A stretch of DNA of 64,000 nt, from positions 1 through 64,000 of IMG/VR virus record IMGVR_UViG_3300021138_000014, one strand, 5' to 3'. Positions 5,846 through 14,020 of this stretch are shown here, in pieces. How positions within the stretch are numbered: position 1 is the first letter of the stretch; each line of letters begins with the position of its first letter. A program made the translations under genes and the position numbers. The notes under the pieces were generated by a model. The model saw nothing but the letters and a program-made list of their open reading frames with translations, had not been told where the DNA came from and ran no database searches. The DNA is from a virus.

Positions 5846-6567
5846 AAGCCGTTTCATTATTTGCTGGTGTAGGTGGGTTTGATCTTGCGCTGCACCGAGC
5901 AGGTGTTGAAGTTGTTGCGTCATGCGAAATTGATAAGCATGCACGCGCTGTATTAGAAAAGCAATTCCCAAACGTTCCACTAATCAACGATGTAAAGGAT
6001 GTGACAGGTGATCAACTTAGAGAACTCGGATTCGAAGGTTCTAACGGAATTATTGTCGGAGGATTTCCATGCCAAGATTTGTCCGTTGCAGGAAAGAGAG
6101 CCGGACTTGCTGGAGCTCGATCTGGACTCTTCTGGGAAATCTGCCGTATCCTCGAAGAAACGCAAACGAAGTGGTTCGTCCTCGAAAATGTCCCTGGATT
6201 GTTGTCATCCAACAACGGAGCAGACATGGGAACCGTTATCCAAGCGTTGGTTGAGCTCGGGTATGGGATCGCCTACAGGATTCTTGACGCTCAGTTCTTC
6301 GGAGTCCCCCAGCGTCGCCGTCGAGTCTTCATTGTTGGATGTCTTGGAGACGACGGGCGATCACCTGCAGAAGTACTTGCTCTCATCGAAGGCATGCGAG
6401 GGCATTCTGAGAAGAGCGACAAATCGCGGAAAAACTCTACCTTCGCAACTCCACTCAGCACTTCAGGCGAGGGCAGAGATGTAGCGAACACGATCTCGGC
6501 TGAGTTGTATCACCGATCAACGATCGTCAATCAGGATATTAATAATGGTCACCTCGTGGTGGGTTAA
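5842..6567 (+). CDS. C5 cytosine DNA methyltransferase, N-terminal part
   Basis: This 241-residue part has the S-adenosylmethionine motif I (FAGVGG, 7-12), the catalytic motif IV GGFPCQDLS (Cys77), motif VI ENV (115-117) and motif VIII QRRRR (157-161). It ends in a stop in what should be the start of the target recognition domain. Motifs IX and X are absent here but present in the overlapping next frame. Together the two frames make one full-length enzyme that would methylate cytosine at the C5 position. The phage could use it to evade restriction or to mark its DNA. See the next entry for how the halves might be joined. Confidence 0.9.
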   Translation: MKAVSLFAGVGGFDLALHRAGVEVVASCEIDKHARAVLEKQFPNVPLINDVKDVTGDQLRELGFEGSNGIIVGGFPCQDLSVAGKRAGLAGARSGLFWEICRILEETQTKWFVLENVPGLLSSNNGADMGTVIQALVELGYGIAYRILDAQFFGVPQRRRRVFIVGCLGDDGRSPAEVLALIEGMRGHSEKSDKSRKNSTFATPLSTSGEGRDVANTISAELYHRSTIVNQDINNGHLVVG

Positions 6568-7285
6568 AAGTCGGAGAGCGCAAAGCGTTCACGACTTTGA
6601 GACATGGGTAGCGGAAGGAGTAGTGCCGACATTGAATGCATTCGAGAATAACGGAGACACACGAGCAACAGTTCTTGTGTTTTACAGCGGTACGTTTGGT
6701 GAAGTAAGAATTCAGGGAAAGGTGATTAATACGTTGCCAGCAAAAATGGGTACAGGCGGTAATAACACACCGATGGCTGTCTATCCGATTCAGGATGGTC
6801 GCGAGATGGAGAAGAAACAAAACGGTCTTGGTTTAGGAGAAGATTCTGCACCTGCTTACACAGTTGATACAACTGGTGGGCAAGCGGTAGCGTATCCAAT
6901 CCAAGGAACGATGGTTGGTCGTAGTGATACGGCTGGCCCTAATGGAAAAGGTTATGGGGATGTTCAAGATCCCATGTTCACTATGGATACTGTTGGAGGT
7001 AATGCTGTGGCAATGGTTGGTAACTTTGAGCTTTACGACTTTCCAAAGGAAGAAGTATCACCAAGCCTCAACGCCCGGCGGGCAAAGGACACGATGGTAT
7101 ATGAAGATGTGCCGTCAATGGTTCGCCGCCTAACTCCTATGGAGTGCGAACGCCTTCAAGGATTCCCAGATAACTGGACAGAAATCGGATCCGATTCTCA
7201 ACGTTACAAGCAAATGGGTAATGCTGTTGCTGTGCCTGTTGTTGAGTGGATCATTAATCGGTTAGTGGAGGTCAATAACAGATGA
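6545..7285 (+). CDS. C5 cytosine DNA methyltransferase, C-terminal part (target recognition)
   Basis: This 246-residue part carries the variable target recognition region, then motif IX (RRLTPMECERLQGFP) and motif X (QRYKQMGNAVAVPV). It lies in the +1 frame relative to the first part and overlaps it by 23 bases. Its own ATG has AGGA eight bases upstream, so it could be translated as a separate subunit. The known two-subunit enzyme M.AquI is split in the same region with overlapping genes. Alternatively a +1 shift near GGT-TAA at about 6566, or a single-base insertion, would explain it. The recognition domain holds repeated TVDTTGG/TMDTVGG-type segments, as in other phage C5 enzymes. Confidence 0.85.
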   Translation: MVTSWWVKSRRAQSVHDFETWVAEGVVPTLNAFENNGDTRATVLVFYSGTFGEVRIQGKVINTLPAKMGTGGNNTPMAVYPIQDGREMEKKQNGLGLGEDSAPAYTVDTTGGQAVAYPIQGTMVGRSDTAGPNGKGYGDVQDPMFTMDTVGGNAVAMVGNFELYDFPKEEVSPSLNARRAKDTMVYEDVPSMVRRLTPMECERLQGFPDNWTEIGSDSQRYKQMGNAVAVPVVEWIINRLVEVNNR

Positions 7286-7431
7286 CACTAGCAACATTTA
7301 TTTACTGGACGATCCTGTTGGGAACGTACTACATCTTTGCAATTGGAATTTACATAATCTTGCGATTAACTGGTATTACCAAGTTATTCCCTCAACCAGT
7401 ACAGGCGGTGCTACATGATCTCTTCTTCTAA
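7282..7431 (+). CDS. small membrane protein, 49 aa
   Basis: Residues 5-28 form one hydrophobic membrane helix (FIYWTILLGTYYIFAIGIYI), followed by a short polar tail. It overlaps the methyltransferase stop and runs into the next gene. It could be holin-like or an anti-host membrane peptide, but nothing proves either. Confidence 0.6.
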   Translation: MTLATFIYWTILLGTYYIFAIGIYIILRLTGITKLFPQPVQAVLHDLFF

Positions 7432-7771
7432 ATACGATTACGCAGTTCATGATCTATTGGGTAAACCGATCACTATTGCTGAATGGGTCAAACTTACCAA
7501 AAACCCATGGAGCAAGGAAAACTACGTGGGACCTAATCGCGTTCTCACTATATGGACAGGTGTGGATGCCCCAGATTATGATCCAAACAATGAGCGCATG
7601 ACTAAGACCAGCCGGGTACCTGAGATCCCCATGATCTATGTAACTTACGCGTGGAATGCTGACCTTCGGATCACCCATAGCAAGCGCTACAAGAGTATGC
7701 ATGATGCCGAACTTGGACACGCACGAGTGCTCGAACTATTGAGCAAGTCGCTAGCACTAGTGACAGTCTGA
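7415..7771 (+). CDS. hypothetical protein, 118 aa
   Basis: Unknown soluble protein with many aromatic residues and no recognised motif. It overlaps the end of the membrane miniprotein gene. Confidence 0.75.
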   Translation: MISSSKYDYAVHDLLGKPITIAEWVKLTKNPWSKENYVGPNRVLTIWTGVDAPDYDPNNERMTKTSRVPEIPMIYVTYAWNADLRITHSKRYKSMHDAELGHARVLELLSKSLALVTV

Positions 7772-7783
7772 TAAACTCCGACC

Positions 7784-8179
7784 ATGGCTAATCTAAATAC
7801 TAATCATCTAAACATCACATTCAAGTTGCCAGCACGTGAGGATAACGACAACCGTCGCCTCTTTACCTTTAACGTGATCCGCAACGATGAGCGCAATGGT
7901 AAATGGCTCGCTGCTGTTATCGCTGCTGACGTTGACAATCGTCCTGAAACTATTGGTGCATCTTCATGGTCTAACGCAGCTCCAGCAAAGCGTTGGTGTG
8001 AGAATATTGTAGGACGTAAAATCGACTGGGTATCCAGCGACGACGGTAAGTTCGCCACCGCTAGCGTAGAACTTGACTACGAGCATGCCCCACTTATGGA
8101 AAACGTATCAATCCCAGAATCAGAAGGAACTGCGTACCAAGAAAATGTAATCGAAGACGCAGAAATAGTGGAGGAATAA
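7784..8179 (+). CDS. hypothetical protein, 131 aa
   Basis: Probably a beta-rich domain with an acidic C-terminal tail (EDAEIVEE at the end), a composition often seen in phage DNA-mimic or DNA-metabolism accessory proteins. No family is recognised. Confidence 0.75.
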   Translation: MANLNTNHLNITFKLPAREDNDNRRLFTFNVIRNDERNGKWLAAVIAADVDNRPETIGASSWSNAAPAKRWCENIVGRKIDWVSSDDGKFATASVELDYEHAPLMENVSIPESEGTAYQENVIEDAEIVEE

Positions 8180-8394
8180 TGGCTAAGAAAATATACACAT
8201 TCAAACTCGATAAGAACCCACTTGATGGTGGAGGCTTCATGCTTCATATCCATGTGGATGGCGTAGAAAACACAACAGCATGGAAGTCTGCACCAAAGGC
8301 TAAGAAGCACGCGGCGGCCGCTGTTGGTAAGAAATTCGTTCGTTGGGTAGAAGTAACTGAGGGCGAGAAGTTCACCGCTGAGGGTTCTTTCTAG
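8179..8394 (+). CDS. hypothetical protein, basic, 71 aa
   Basis: Lys-rich small protein with an amphipathic stretch KAKKHAAAAVGKKF. The stop and start overlap the preceding gene by one base. Possibly nucleic-acid binding; this is inference from charge only. Confidence 0.7.
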   Translation: MAKKIYTFKLDKNPLDGGGFMLHIHVDGVENTTAWKSAPKAKKHAAAAVGKKFVRWVEVTEGEKFTAEGSF

Positions 8395-8400
8395 TACTTA

Positions 8401-9243
8401 ATGAACATGCAAGATTGGTTTCTTTATGGAACCAAAAGAAAATTTATTAGCACCGAGGTCGATTACAGTCTCTGTAATATGGGGATTAGATTAGTCGAAG
8501 ACCCCGGTGCTAATTCTTTTTACACCCTGGATCCAAGTGATTCTACGTATACAGCTATTCGTGGATCACGTAAGTGGGCATCTTATGGTGCAGAGCGGGG
8601 CTGGTTACTTCAAGTCGGCTGCATGAAACATGAGTTACTTGAATGCCATGGACGAGTGTTGCAAAGCGAAAGCGAAATCGTACCAATGGATTTGGATTAT
8701 GTATCTGATGTGTTCCTTGCCGAGTATGAACGTGAAGCTGAGGAACTTGGTATTAAAACTGGTGGTTGGTCTAATTCAGTAAACAAGAATGAGGTTGGGT
8801 ATCTTGCCTCACACATAGCTGATGCTCAACGCCTGATCGATGAAGCATGGTCTATGCGTGTGGCTCATACGTTTATTGATATTGGTTGCGGACTTGGGTT
8901 GCCTTTAGCGCTAGCACAAGAGGATGGTCGTTATGCTGCGATTGTTGGTGTGGAACATGATATTAATATTCTCAGCAATTGCGTGGATAATGCTCCGTAT
9001 GCTGAGTTACTTCGTGAAGATGCGAGCACATTTAAATTGCGTGGCAATTACCCAAAGCATATATATTTGTATAGCCCGTTTAGCAATCAAGTATTTATTA
9101 ATTTTATGGACAACAATGTGAATCATATAAAGTCTACTGGTTCCATTATTTTGTACAACAACAGTTACGCCGTCAATCATTTGATGCCATTGTACGGTTT
9201 CAATTCCCGTCATATCGATGGGATATCTAGCATTTATTATTGA
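8401..9243 (+). CDS. class I SAM-dependent methyltransferase, 280 aa
   Basis: The second half is a Rossmann methyltransferase. Motif I is FIDIGCGLGLPLALA (about residues 158-172), an acidic residue closes strand 2 (VGVEHD, about 182-187), and a YLYSPF motif follows at about 223. The N-terminal 130 residues are not recognised and may recognise the substrate, which is unknown. It is the last plus-strand gene of the left arm, and its 3' end overlaps by seven bases the convergent gene at 9237. Confidence 0.75.
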   Translation: MNMQDWFLYGTKRKFISTEVDYSLCNMGIRLVEDPGANSFYTLDPSDSTYTAIRGSRKWASYGAERGWLLQVGCMKHELLECHGRVLQSESEIVPMDLDYVSDVFLAEYEREAEELGIKTGGWSNSVNKNEVGYLASHIADAQRLIDEAWSMRVAHTFIDIGCGLGLPLALAQEDGRYAAIVGVEHDINILSNCVDNAPYAELLREDASTFKLRGNYPKHIYLYSPFSNQVFINFMDNNVNHIKSTGSIILYNNSYAVNHLMPLYGFNSRHIDGISSIYY

Positions 9244-9356
9244 TCGTTGTCTACCTGCGAAACTTCACCACGACAGATGAAACAAAAGTTCTGGTTAGAC
9301 TCATACTCAGCCTCAACCTCAATAGCATCTTTACAAATAAAGCAGTGTGTTGTCAT
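9237..9356 (-). CDS. zinc-ribbon miniprotein, 39 aa
   Basis: CFIC near residue 5 and CFIC near residue 25 give a minimal zinc ribbon. GGAG lies eight bases upstream, and the ATG overlaps the stop of the oxygenase gene (ATGA), showing coupling. It is the last gene of the long minus-strand unit and converges with the methyltransferase gene. Confidence 0.65.
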   Translation of the reverse strand: MTTHCFICKDAIEVEAEYESNQNFCFICRGEVSQVDNDQ

Positions 9357-9766
9357 TTTGCGCTCCTTGAATAGTAGTCCCGAGACTTATCAGTAGTAAA
9401 GCATAGATTAAGTAAAAACTTTTCGCCCTTAGTAACTTTGCGAGCGCCATGGTTATACGCGTAGTTCTTGGGTGGAAACATCACTATGGATCCGCGCTTG
9501 TTCTTTTGCTCTAGCCCCAACTCTGGAAAGTAAAGCTCTCCGCCCTCAAAGTCGTCGTTGAAGTAGGCGACAATTACCAACTCATCTGAAACATGGTTAG
9601 CGGTGACTATGTCTGAATGTGCTTCTAGATCCGACCCGGTAAGGGAGTGGGTCGCATAGATCTCATGAAGGTACAGTCCAGTTGTATAGGGGGCAACCAG
9701 TTTTACTACGTCGTCTATGGCGTCAGAAAATAGTAGGCTTTTAGGGGAGTTATAAATAAACCTCAA
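9353..9766 (-). CDS. 2-oxoglutarate/Fe(II) oxygenase, prolyl-4-hydroxylase type
   Basis: The jelly-roll core carries the iron ligands His50-x-Asp52 and His106, with a basic residue after it for 2-oxoglutarate and the typical GGELYFP and GSIVMFPP segments. Such enzymes hydroxylate proteins or small molecules; here the substrate is unknown. The start given is a TTG. The frame stays open upstream to 9964 with protein-like sequence (VVTVDNVVPPELCELFVRWF), giving about 200 residues, the usual family length. However, no ATG, GTG or TTG lies there; ATA at 9943 overlaps the nrdJ stop as ATAG. The true N terminus is therefore uncertain. Confidence 0.8.
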   Translation of the reverse strand: MRFIYNSPKSLLFSDAIDDVVKLVAPYTTGLYLHEIYATHSLTGSDLEAHSDIVTANHVSDELVIVAYFNDDFEGGELYFPELGLEQKNKRGSIVMFPPKNYAYNHGARKVTKGEKFLLNLCFTTDKSRDYYSRSAK

Positions 9767-9939
9767 CCCGTTTTTAGTTTTGAAATCAAATAGTTCTTCT
9801 GCTTGACCATGCTTGAACCAACGAACGAATAGCTCGCACAGTTCTGGTGGTACAACGTTATCTACGGTAACAACACGATTGACCCCATCCCAATTTGAGA
9901 CGGGGTCAACCCATTGTTGATAACTGTATTCGATGATTA

Positions 9940-11970
9940 CTATGCGTTCTTGATTAGTTTGATTTCACAAGCATCGGTTGTGCAGTATGCCTCTCCGATA
10001 GCATCGGATGCCATTCCTGCGTACACTCCAGCGAAATCGATTGGGAATAACTTCATAGTAGCGTCTTCATATTCTTCTGCGGTGATCTGCGTATATGGCA
10101 TTTGCAGGTAGGTCTCGTTCCCCATCGGTAGGAAGGAAACGGTTTTGAGCTTCCCGTCAAACATATGTAAGGTTTTTCCAACTGCGTTTTTTTCCGTCTT
10201 TGCGTTAAAGGATACAGTTACAGAAACCGAGTTGTCTGACCATTCGTACTGAGCGGTCGCCGCAAGATTAACCTTTTCATAAATGGAAACGTCTTTCTCT
10301 GAGCGCTTAGCCATCGACTTGATCGGGAAGAACACGACAGAGGTTGTCTCTGGTGATTCTGCAGCTGGCTCTACACGATAGTTAGCCATCTTAAATAGCG
10401 GAAGCATAGGATCGTCGTTTCCAAAACGAATTGCACGATCGAAGTACTCTCCACCCGGTGTCCAATGAACCCCTGGACTTTCACCTGCAAGGATCGATAC
10501 TGTTCCTGAAGGCTTGATGGTTGTGGTTTTAATTGATTCACGAATTCCAAGCCACTCTGAGTAACCCTGATCGTAATTCTTAATAACCTTGTAACCGTCA
10601 TCCATCCACTTACGAAGTACTGGCAAACCATGGATATCTGAGAAGTTAGCAACTCCAGACATCGAAGTTCCAATACGACGGTTTCGTTGCATGATCGCGT
10701 TGGTTTCTTCCCAGTGAGTAGGAAGCAAGGTGACAGTCTTTGCGTATAGATAAGCAAATTTCAATGTGCGCTTGTAGTCTTCAATGCTTTCGTGACGATT
10801 GAGGTATGTCTCAACGAGCGTACACATTTCGTAGGACTCTAGTGACTGCTCAGCGCAAGGGTTGTATCCCGATACACGCCAGTCCTTGTTATTGACTGGA
10901 TCCTTGAGGCGACCATAGGCACGAGTAACGTCCATCCAAACCACACCCGGCTCACCGTTGATCGAGATGTTGTCAACGATCTTGGATAGGTCATCGCCCA
11001 CGTTAGCAATAACAGAGTTATTGGACATCCATGCCCAACCCGGCTCCTTCTTACTGTATGAGTTGCGCTCTGGGAACACCTTGGCGTTCTTGAGGTTGAG
11101 GAAGTTCTCGTCGTCTAAACGACCAAGCAACAGTTCAGCCGAACGGCGCACGTTACCTGAAACCACGCAGACACCGATCATGTTTCCAATATCAGCGATG
11201 TCTACTCGAGTCAGTGTTGTACCAGCGCGACCCTTGAACATCTTGCGTATATGGTTATGAAGTTTTAAGAGGGGTTCGTGTCCTGCGGCTGTTCCGCCGA
11301 AGGTTTTGATTGGGGTGCCTGCTGGCCTAATTTCGCTGTAACTATAGACTGGAGCCTTCGTATCTGGCTTGAGGTGAGCATTGATGAGAGCTCCGACGGA
11401 ATCAACCCATCCTTCTCTGGTGTCGGGGATGACATATGTTTCTCCTTCTGTAGGTTCGTAAATAGTGAAGTCTTTGTCTGCGCCCTTATCGTCGAACCCG
11501 ACGCCGACGCCCAACATGGAGGCTTCCATGAGGAATTCAAATGGCTTGGCTGGATCGTTCTTAGTCATCGAACCAGTCGATACGAACGCACAGTTCTGAA
11601 GCGCCGCTGAGTTCTTTTGCTCATTAACAATCTGGGTACCCATGACCCAAAGCCCACGACCGGGAGGTGACCACTTCAGGTGGAACAGGCGATCGAATGC
11701 TTCCTTGGCTGAGGCTTGAGCCTTCGAGTCATTCCAAGGTAGGCGGTTAGATTTACAGTGATCCTTCTGCAGGGAGTACATGCCGTTGATCACTCGCTCG
11801 CAAACGTCTACCCAAGTCTCCTTGGTTCCGTCCTGCTTGAGCCGGGAATAGGTTCTTAAAAATGTAATCTCGCCGACTGAATTACCAGCGGCGTCTTGAT
11901 AACCCCAAGGTACTTTCTTTGACTTGTAACCTGAAACAAATTCTTCTGCCAAACGAAAGCTGAGGTTCAT
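9940..11970 (-). CDS. nrdJ: class II adenosylcobalamin-dependent ribonucleotide reductase
   Basis: This 676-residue enzyme converts ribonucleotides to deoxyribonucleotides using a radical from coenzyme B12. Recognised parts are the NCAF cysteine (about residue 127), the active-site loop NPCAEQSLESYEMC (about 370-383) with catalytic Cys and Glu, the PSGTVS phosphate-binding stretch, and the C-terminal redox pair C663-x4-C668. The CX4C tail and size match the monomeric Lactobacillus leichmannii-type triphosphate reductase. It works without oxygen but needs host cobalamin. It supplies dNTPs for the Pol I replisome encoded at 26-28 kb. An intrinsic terminator lies only about 20 bases upstream of its start. 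Confidence 0.95.
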   Translation of the reverse strand: MNLSFRLAEEFVSGYKSKKVPWGYQDAAGNSVGEITFLRTYSRLKQDGTKETWVDVCERVINGMYSLQKDHCKSNRLPWNDSKAQASAKEAFDRLFHLKWSPPGRGLWVMGTQIVNEQKNSAALQNCAFVSTGSMTKNDPAKPFEFLMEASMLGVGVGFDDKGADKDFTIYEPTEGETYVIPDTREGWVDSVGALINAHLKPDTKAPVYSYSEIRPAGTPIKTFGGTAAGHEPLLKLHNHIRKMFKGRAGTTLTRVDIADIGNMIGVCVVSGNVRRSAELLLGRLDDENFLNLKNAKVFPERNSYSKKEPGWAWMSNNSVIANVGDDLSKIVDNISINGEPGVVWMDVTRAYGRLKDPVNNKDWRVSGYNPCAEQSLESYEMCTLVETYLNRHESIEDYKRTLKFAYLYAKTVTLLPTHWEETNAIMQRNRRIGTSMSGVANFSDIHGLPVLRKWMDDGYKVIKNYDQGYSEWLGIRESIKTTTIKPSGTVSILAGESPGVHWTPGGEYFDRAIRFGNDDPMLPLFKMANYRVEPAAESPETTSVVFFPIKSMAKRSEKDVSIYEKVNLAATAQYEWSDNSVSVTVSFNAKTEKNAVGKTLHMFDGKLKTVSFLPMGNETYLQMPYTQITAEEYEDATMKLFPIDFAGVYAGMASDAIGEAYCTTDACEIKLIKNA

Positions 11971-11979
11971 GTGTGCTCC

Positions 11980-12006
11980 TAAATTAAAATTCCCGCTTTG
12001 GCGGGA
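11980..12006 (-). terminator. intrinsic terminator or attenuator (minus strand)
   Basis: On the minus strand TCCCGC-CAAA-GCGGGA is followed by ATTTTAATTT. It follows the gene at 12084-13535 and lies directly before nrdJ, so it may act as an attenuator between them. The rest of 12007-12083 holds a small AAGTGG/CCACTT inverted repeat and nothing else clear. Confidence 0.7.
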
Positions 12007-12083
12007 GGACGATTAGTTTACTGAAACGTAGTCTGCTGGGGGAAGTCAATCCAAGTGGGTTTTACCACTTCTATAATATATAA

Positions 12084-13535
12084 CTACTCTTCTATAACTC
12101 CTTTAATTATCTGGGTAGTTTGCTCTTCTGTTAGTCCTCCATTAGGTATTTCGTTTAGATTTTTAGCCTTCTCTCCAAAGATCTGTGACAGTACGCCAGC
12201 ACTTCCCTGACGTTCAACAGTCATCCTAATAAACTCTCTTGAATCGTCCAATTCCTTAACAATTTTGAGTAACTTAAAGAGGCGATCAACCTCTTGGGAA
12301 AGGTTTGGATCAGCGTAGCCGCCGTTCAGTTCTTCCGCAAACCGCATAAAAGCAACGCGCTGGGCTTGCATTTCAACCATTGCATTGATTAAACTCTTAA
12401 GTTGATCTTTAGTCTTTACCGCAACTGGTAATTTAAATGAGCACACAGATTGAGGTTTAAAAGCGGGGCAATTAGCTGCAACAAAACATGTATCGCATAC
12501 ACGCAAACTGACCTGCTGTGAGTGTACGGTCTGTACATCTTTGATGGTTCCGTCTTCATCAATTTCAGTTTTTACTTCGTAACCGAATACTGGTAAGTTG
12601 CCCATTTCAGCCTCTTCACGAGCCAAAAGTTTCCGCATCTCTACCCCTTTCCTATCATGTATTTGAGGGGTAGTTTCCACATAATCCTCACCTAGTGGAT
12701 CATCAAAACTATCATGATAGGAGTTCTTATCCATGGTCATCCTTTGTTCTAATTGGTCAAATGACCATAGTGCCAAACGACAAACCTCTTGGGCGTCGTC
12801 TTCCATAATCAAATCAAAATTTAAACCCGCTTTTTCAATTGTATTTTTATGTCTAGATCGGGCTTGCTCTTTCATGTCTTTTGGGTACCGTACAAGGCGG
12901 TTGTTATCCCAAAGAATAGTTTCCCCGTTCATCATAGGCGATAGCCATGACAGGGTTGTAGCGCTCTGTAGGGGCACCTGACGGGTGTTATCTGGGCGGG
13001 CTATACCCAACCCATGAAAACGCGTCCCGTCGACTCTAGCGTGCGTCTGAGTGGCTCCAGCAAGCCATGTAGCGCTCTCTAGGGAGTCTCCTGAGATGCC
13101 AATGTCTAGGTACTTGGATGTAAGATCAGCAAGACCTCGTTGCCCAGTTTCTGGGCGCCAAACGGGAAGGAACTTTGACGGGGGGAGTTCTGCCCAAACT
13201 GTGTCTCGTTGGTTCTGGACAAAGTCTTTGCTTATCTGTGAGTGATCAACCTCGGTGTAACGATAAATGGCGTCGATATTCTCAACCACAAACTCTTCGT
13301 AATTGGCGGCAAATTCTTCCAATTCATCCTTACCAAGTAGTTGCTTGCGAGGAATTCCAGGGTGTACAAAGACCTTTACCTCTGGCTCAAAATAGTTTTC
13401 AATTAAGTATGCCTTGGTTTTTGGTAAACCACGCTTCACTAAACGCCAATAACTCAATCCCATATATTGGACATTGGCTGATCCTAGAAGTAGGCGATTA
13501 GAGGGTACCTCAGCACCCAAGTAAATAAATTCCAT
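12084..13535 (-). CDS. TGT/DpdA-like TIM-barrel protein, 483 aa
   Basis: Weak resemblance to the tRNA-guanine transglycosylase superfamily and its phage DpdA branch, which inserts 7-deazaguanines into DNA. This rests on an HGLG motif at about residues 174-177, a following SATTLSWL segment, and a barrel-like alternation before them. C-terminal to this is a cysteine group CDTCFVAANCPAFKPQSVC that could bind zinc or an iron-sulfur cluster. No queuosine-pathway genes (queC, D, E, folE) are seen in the window, which argues for caution. It starts adjacent to the HAD-like gene, with which it forms an operon. Function unproven. Confidence 0.45.
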   Translation of the reverse strand: MEFIYLGAEVPSNRLLLGSANVQYMGLSYWRLVKRGLPKTKAYLIENYFEPEVKVFVHPGIPRKQLLGKDELEEFAANYEEFVVENIDAIYRYTEVDHSQISKDFVQNQRDTVWAELPPSKFLPVWRPETGQRGLADLTSKYLDIGISGDSLESATWLAGATQTHARVDGTRFHGLGIARPDNTRQVPLQSATTLSWLSPMMNGETILWDNNRLVRYPKDMKEQARSRHKNTIEKAGLNFDLIMEDDAQEVCRLALWSFDQLEQRMTMDKNSYHDSFDDPLGEDYVETTPQIHDRKGVEMRKLLAREEAEMGNLPVFGYEVKTEIDEDGTIKDVQTVHSQQVSLRVCDTCFVAANCPAFKPQSVCSFKLPVAVKTKDQLKSLINAMVEMQAQRVAFMRFAEELNGGYADPNLSQEVDRLFKLLKIVKELDDSREFIRMTVERQGSAGVLSQIFGEKAKNLNEIPNGGLTEEQTTQIIKGVIEE

Positions 13536-13994
13536 TTATTGAACGCGCTTGTCTTCTAACAGTAGATCATCTTGGCGATCAAGTTCTGCCTTGATATCCG
13601 CCCAACTTTTTTTGCCCTCTCGACTATCAGGACGAAACTTGTGATCCAAATAGGTTGGCTCCAAAAACATTAAAACCCTGAAACCAGCATTGAGTAACCG
13701 GGTGGATAGATCTAAGTCTGCTGTGATTACATAGTCAACGGGACCTTGCGAACGAATGTAATCCGCCGCACGAAATTCCCAATCAGCTGCGGGGGCTGGG
13801 ACATTTTTGTCTACAATGTTGTCAATCTTGCCAAGTTTATTTTCACGCAACCACTGATCGGTTAAGGCTTTGTCTTCACCAATAATAACAACGCTTTGAA
13901 CTTGCTGTAGTACACGGAACAACTTTAACCCAGAAGGAATTGCGACGCGCTTTTGATTTCTCAATACGCCATCCATGTATAAAACAATTGCCAC
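13536..13994 (-). CDS. HAD-like protein, probably catalytically altered
   Basis: The N terminus VLYMDGVL resembles HAD motif I (DxDGT/V), but the first aspartate, the usual nucleophile, is Tyr. A later ITADLDLSTRLLNAG segment and a Rossmann-like pattern fit the fold. The protein is therefore likely a non-phosphatase HAD relative or a binding subunit. It ends next to the start of the TGT-like gene, suggesting joint function. Confidence 0.55.
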   Translation of the reverse strand: MAIVLYMDGVLRNQKRVAIPSGLKLFRVLQQVQSVVIIGEDKALTDQWLRENKLGKIDNIVDKNVPAPAADWEFRAADYIRSQGPVDYVITADLDLSTRLLNAGFRVLMFLEPTYLDHKFRPDSREGKKSWADIKAELDRQDDLLLEDKRVQ

Positions 13995-14020
13995 GATTTA
14001 ATTCTCCAGTATCTCTAAGA

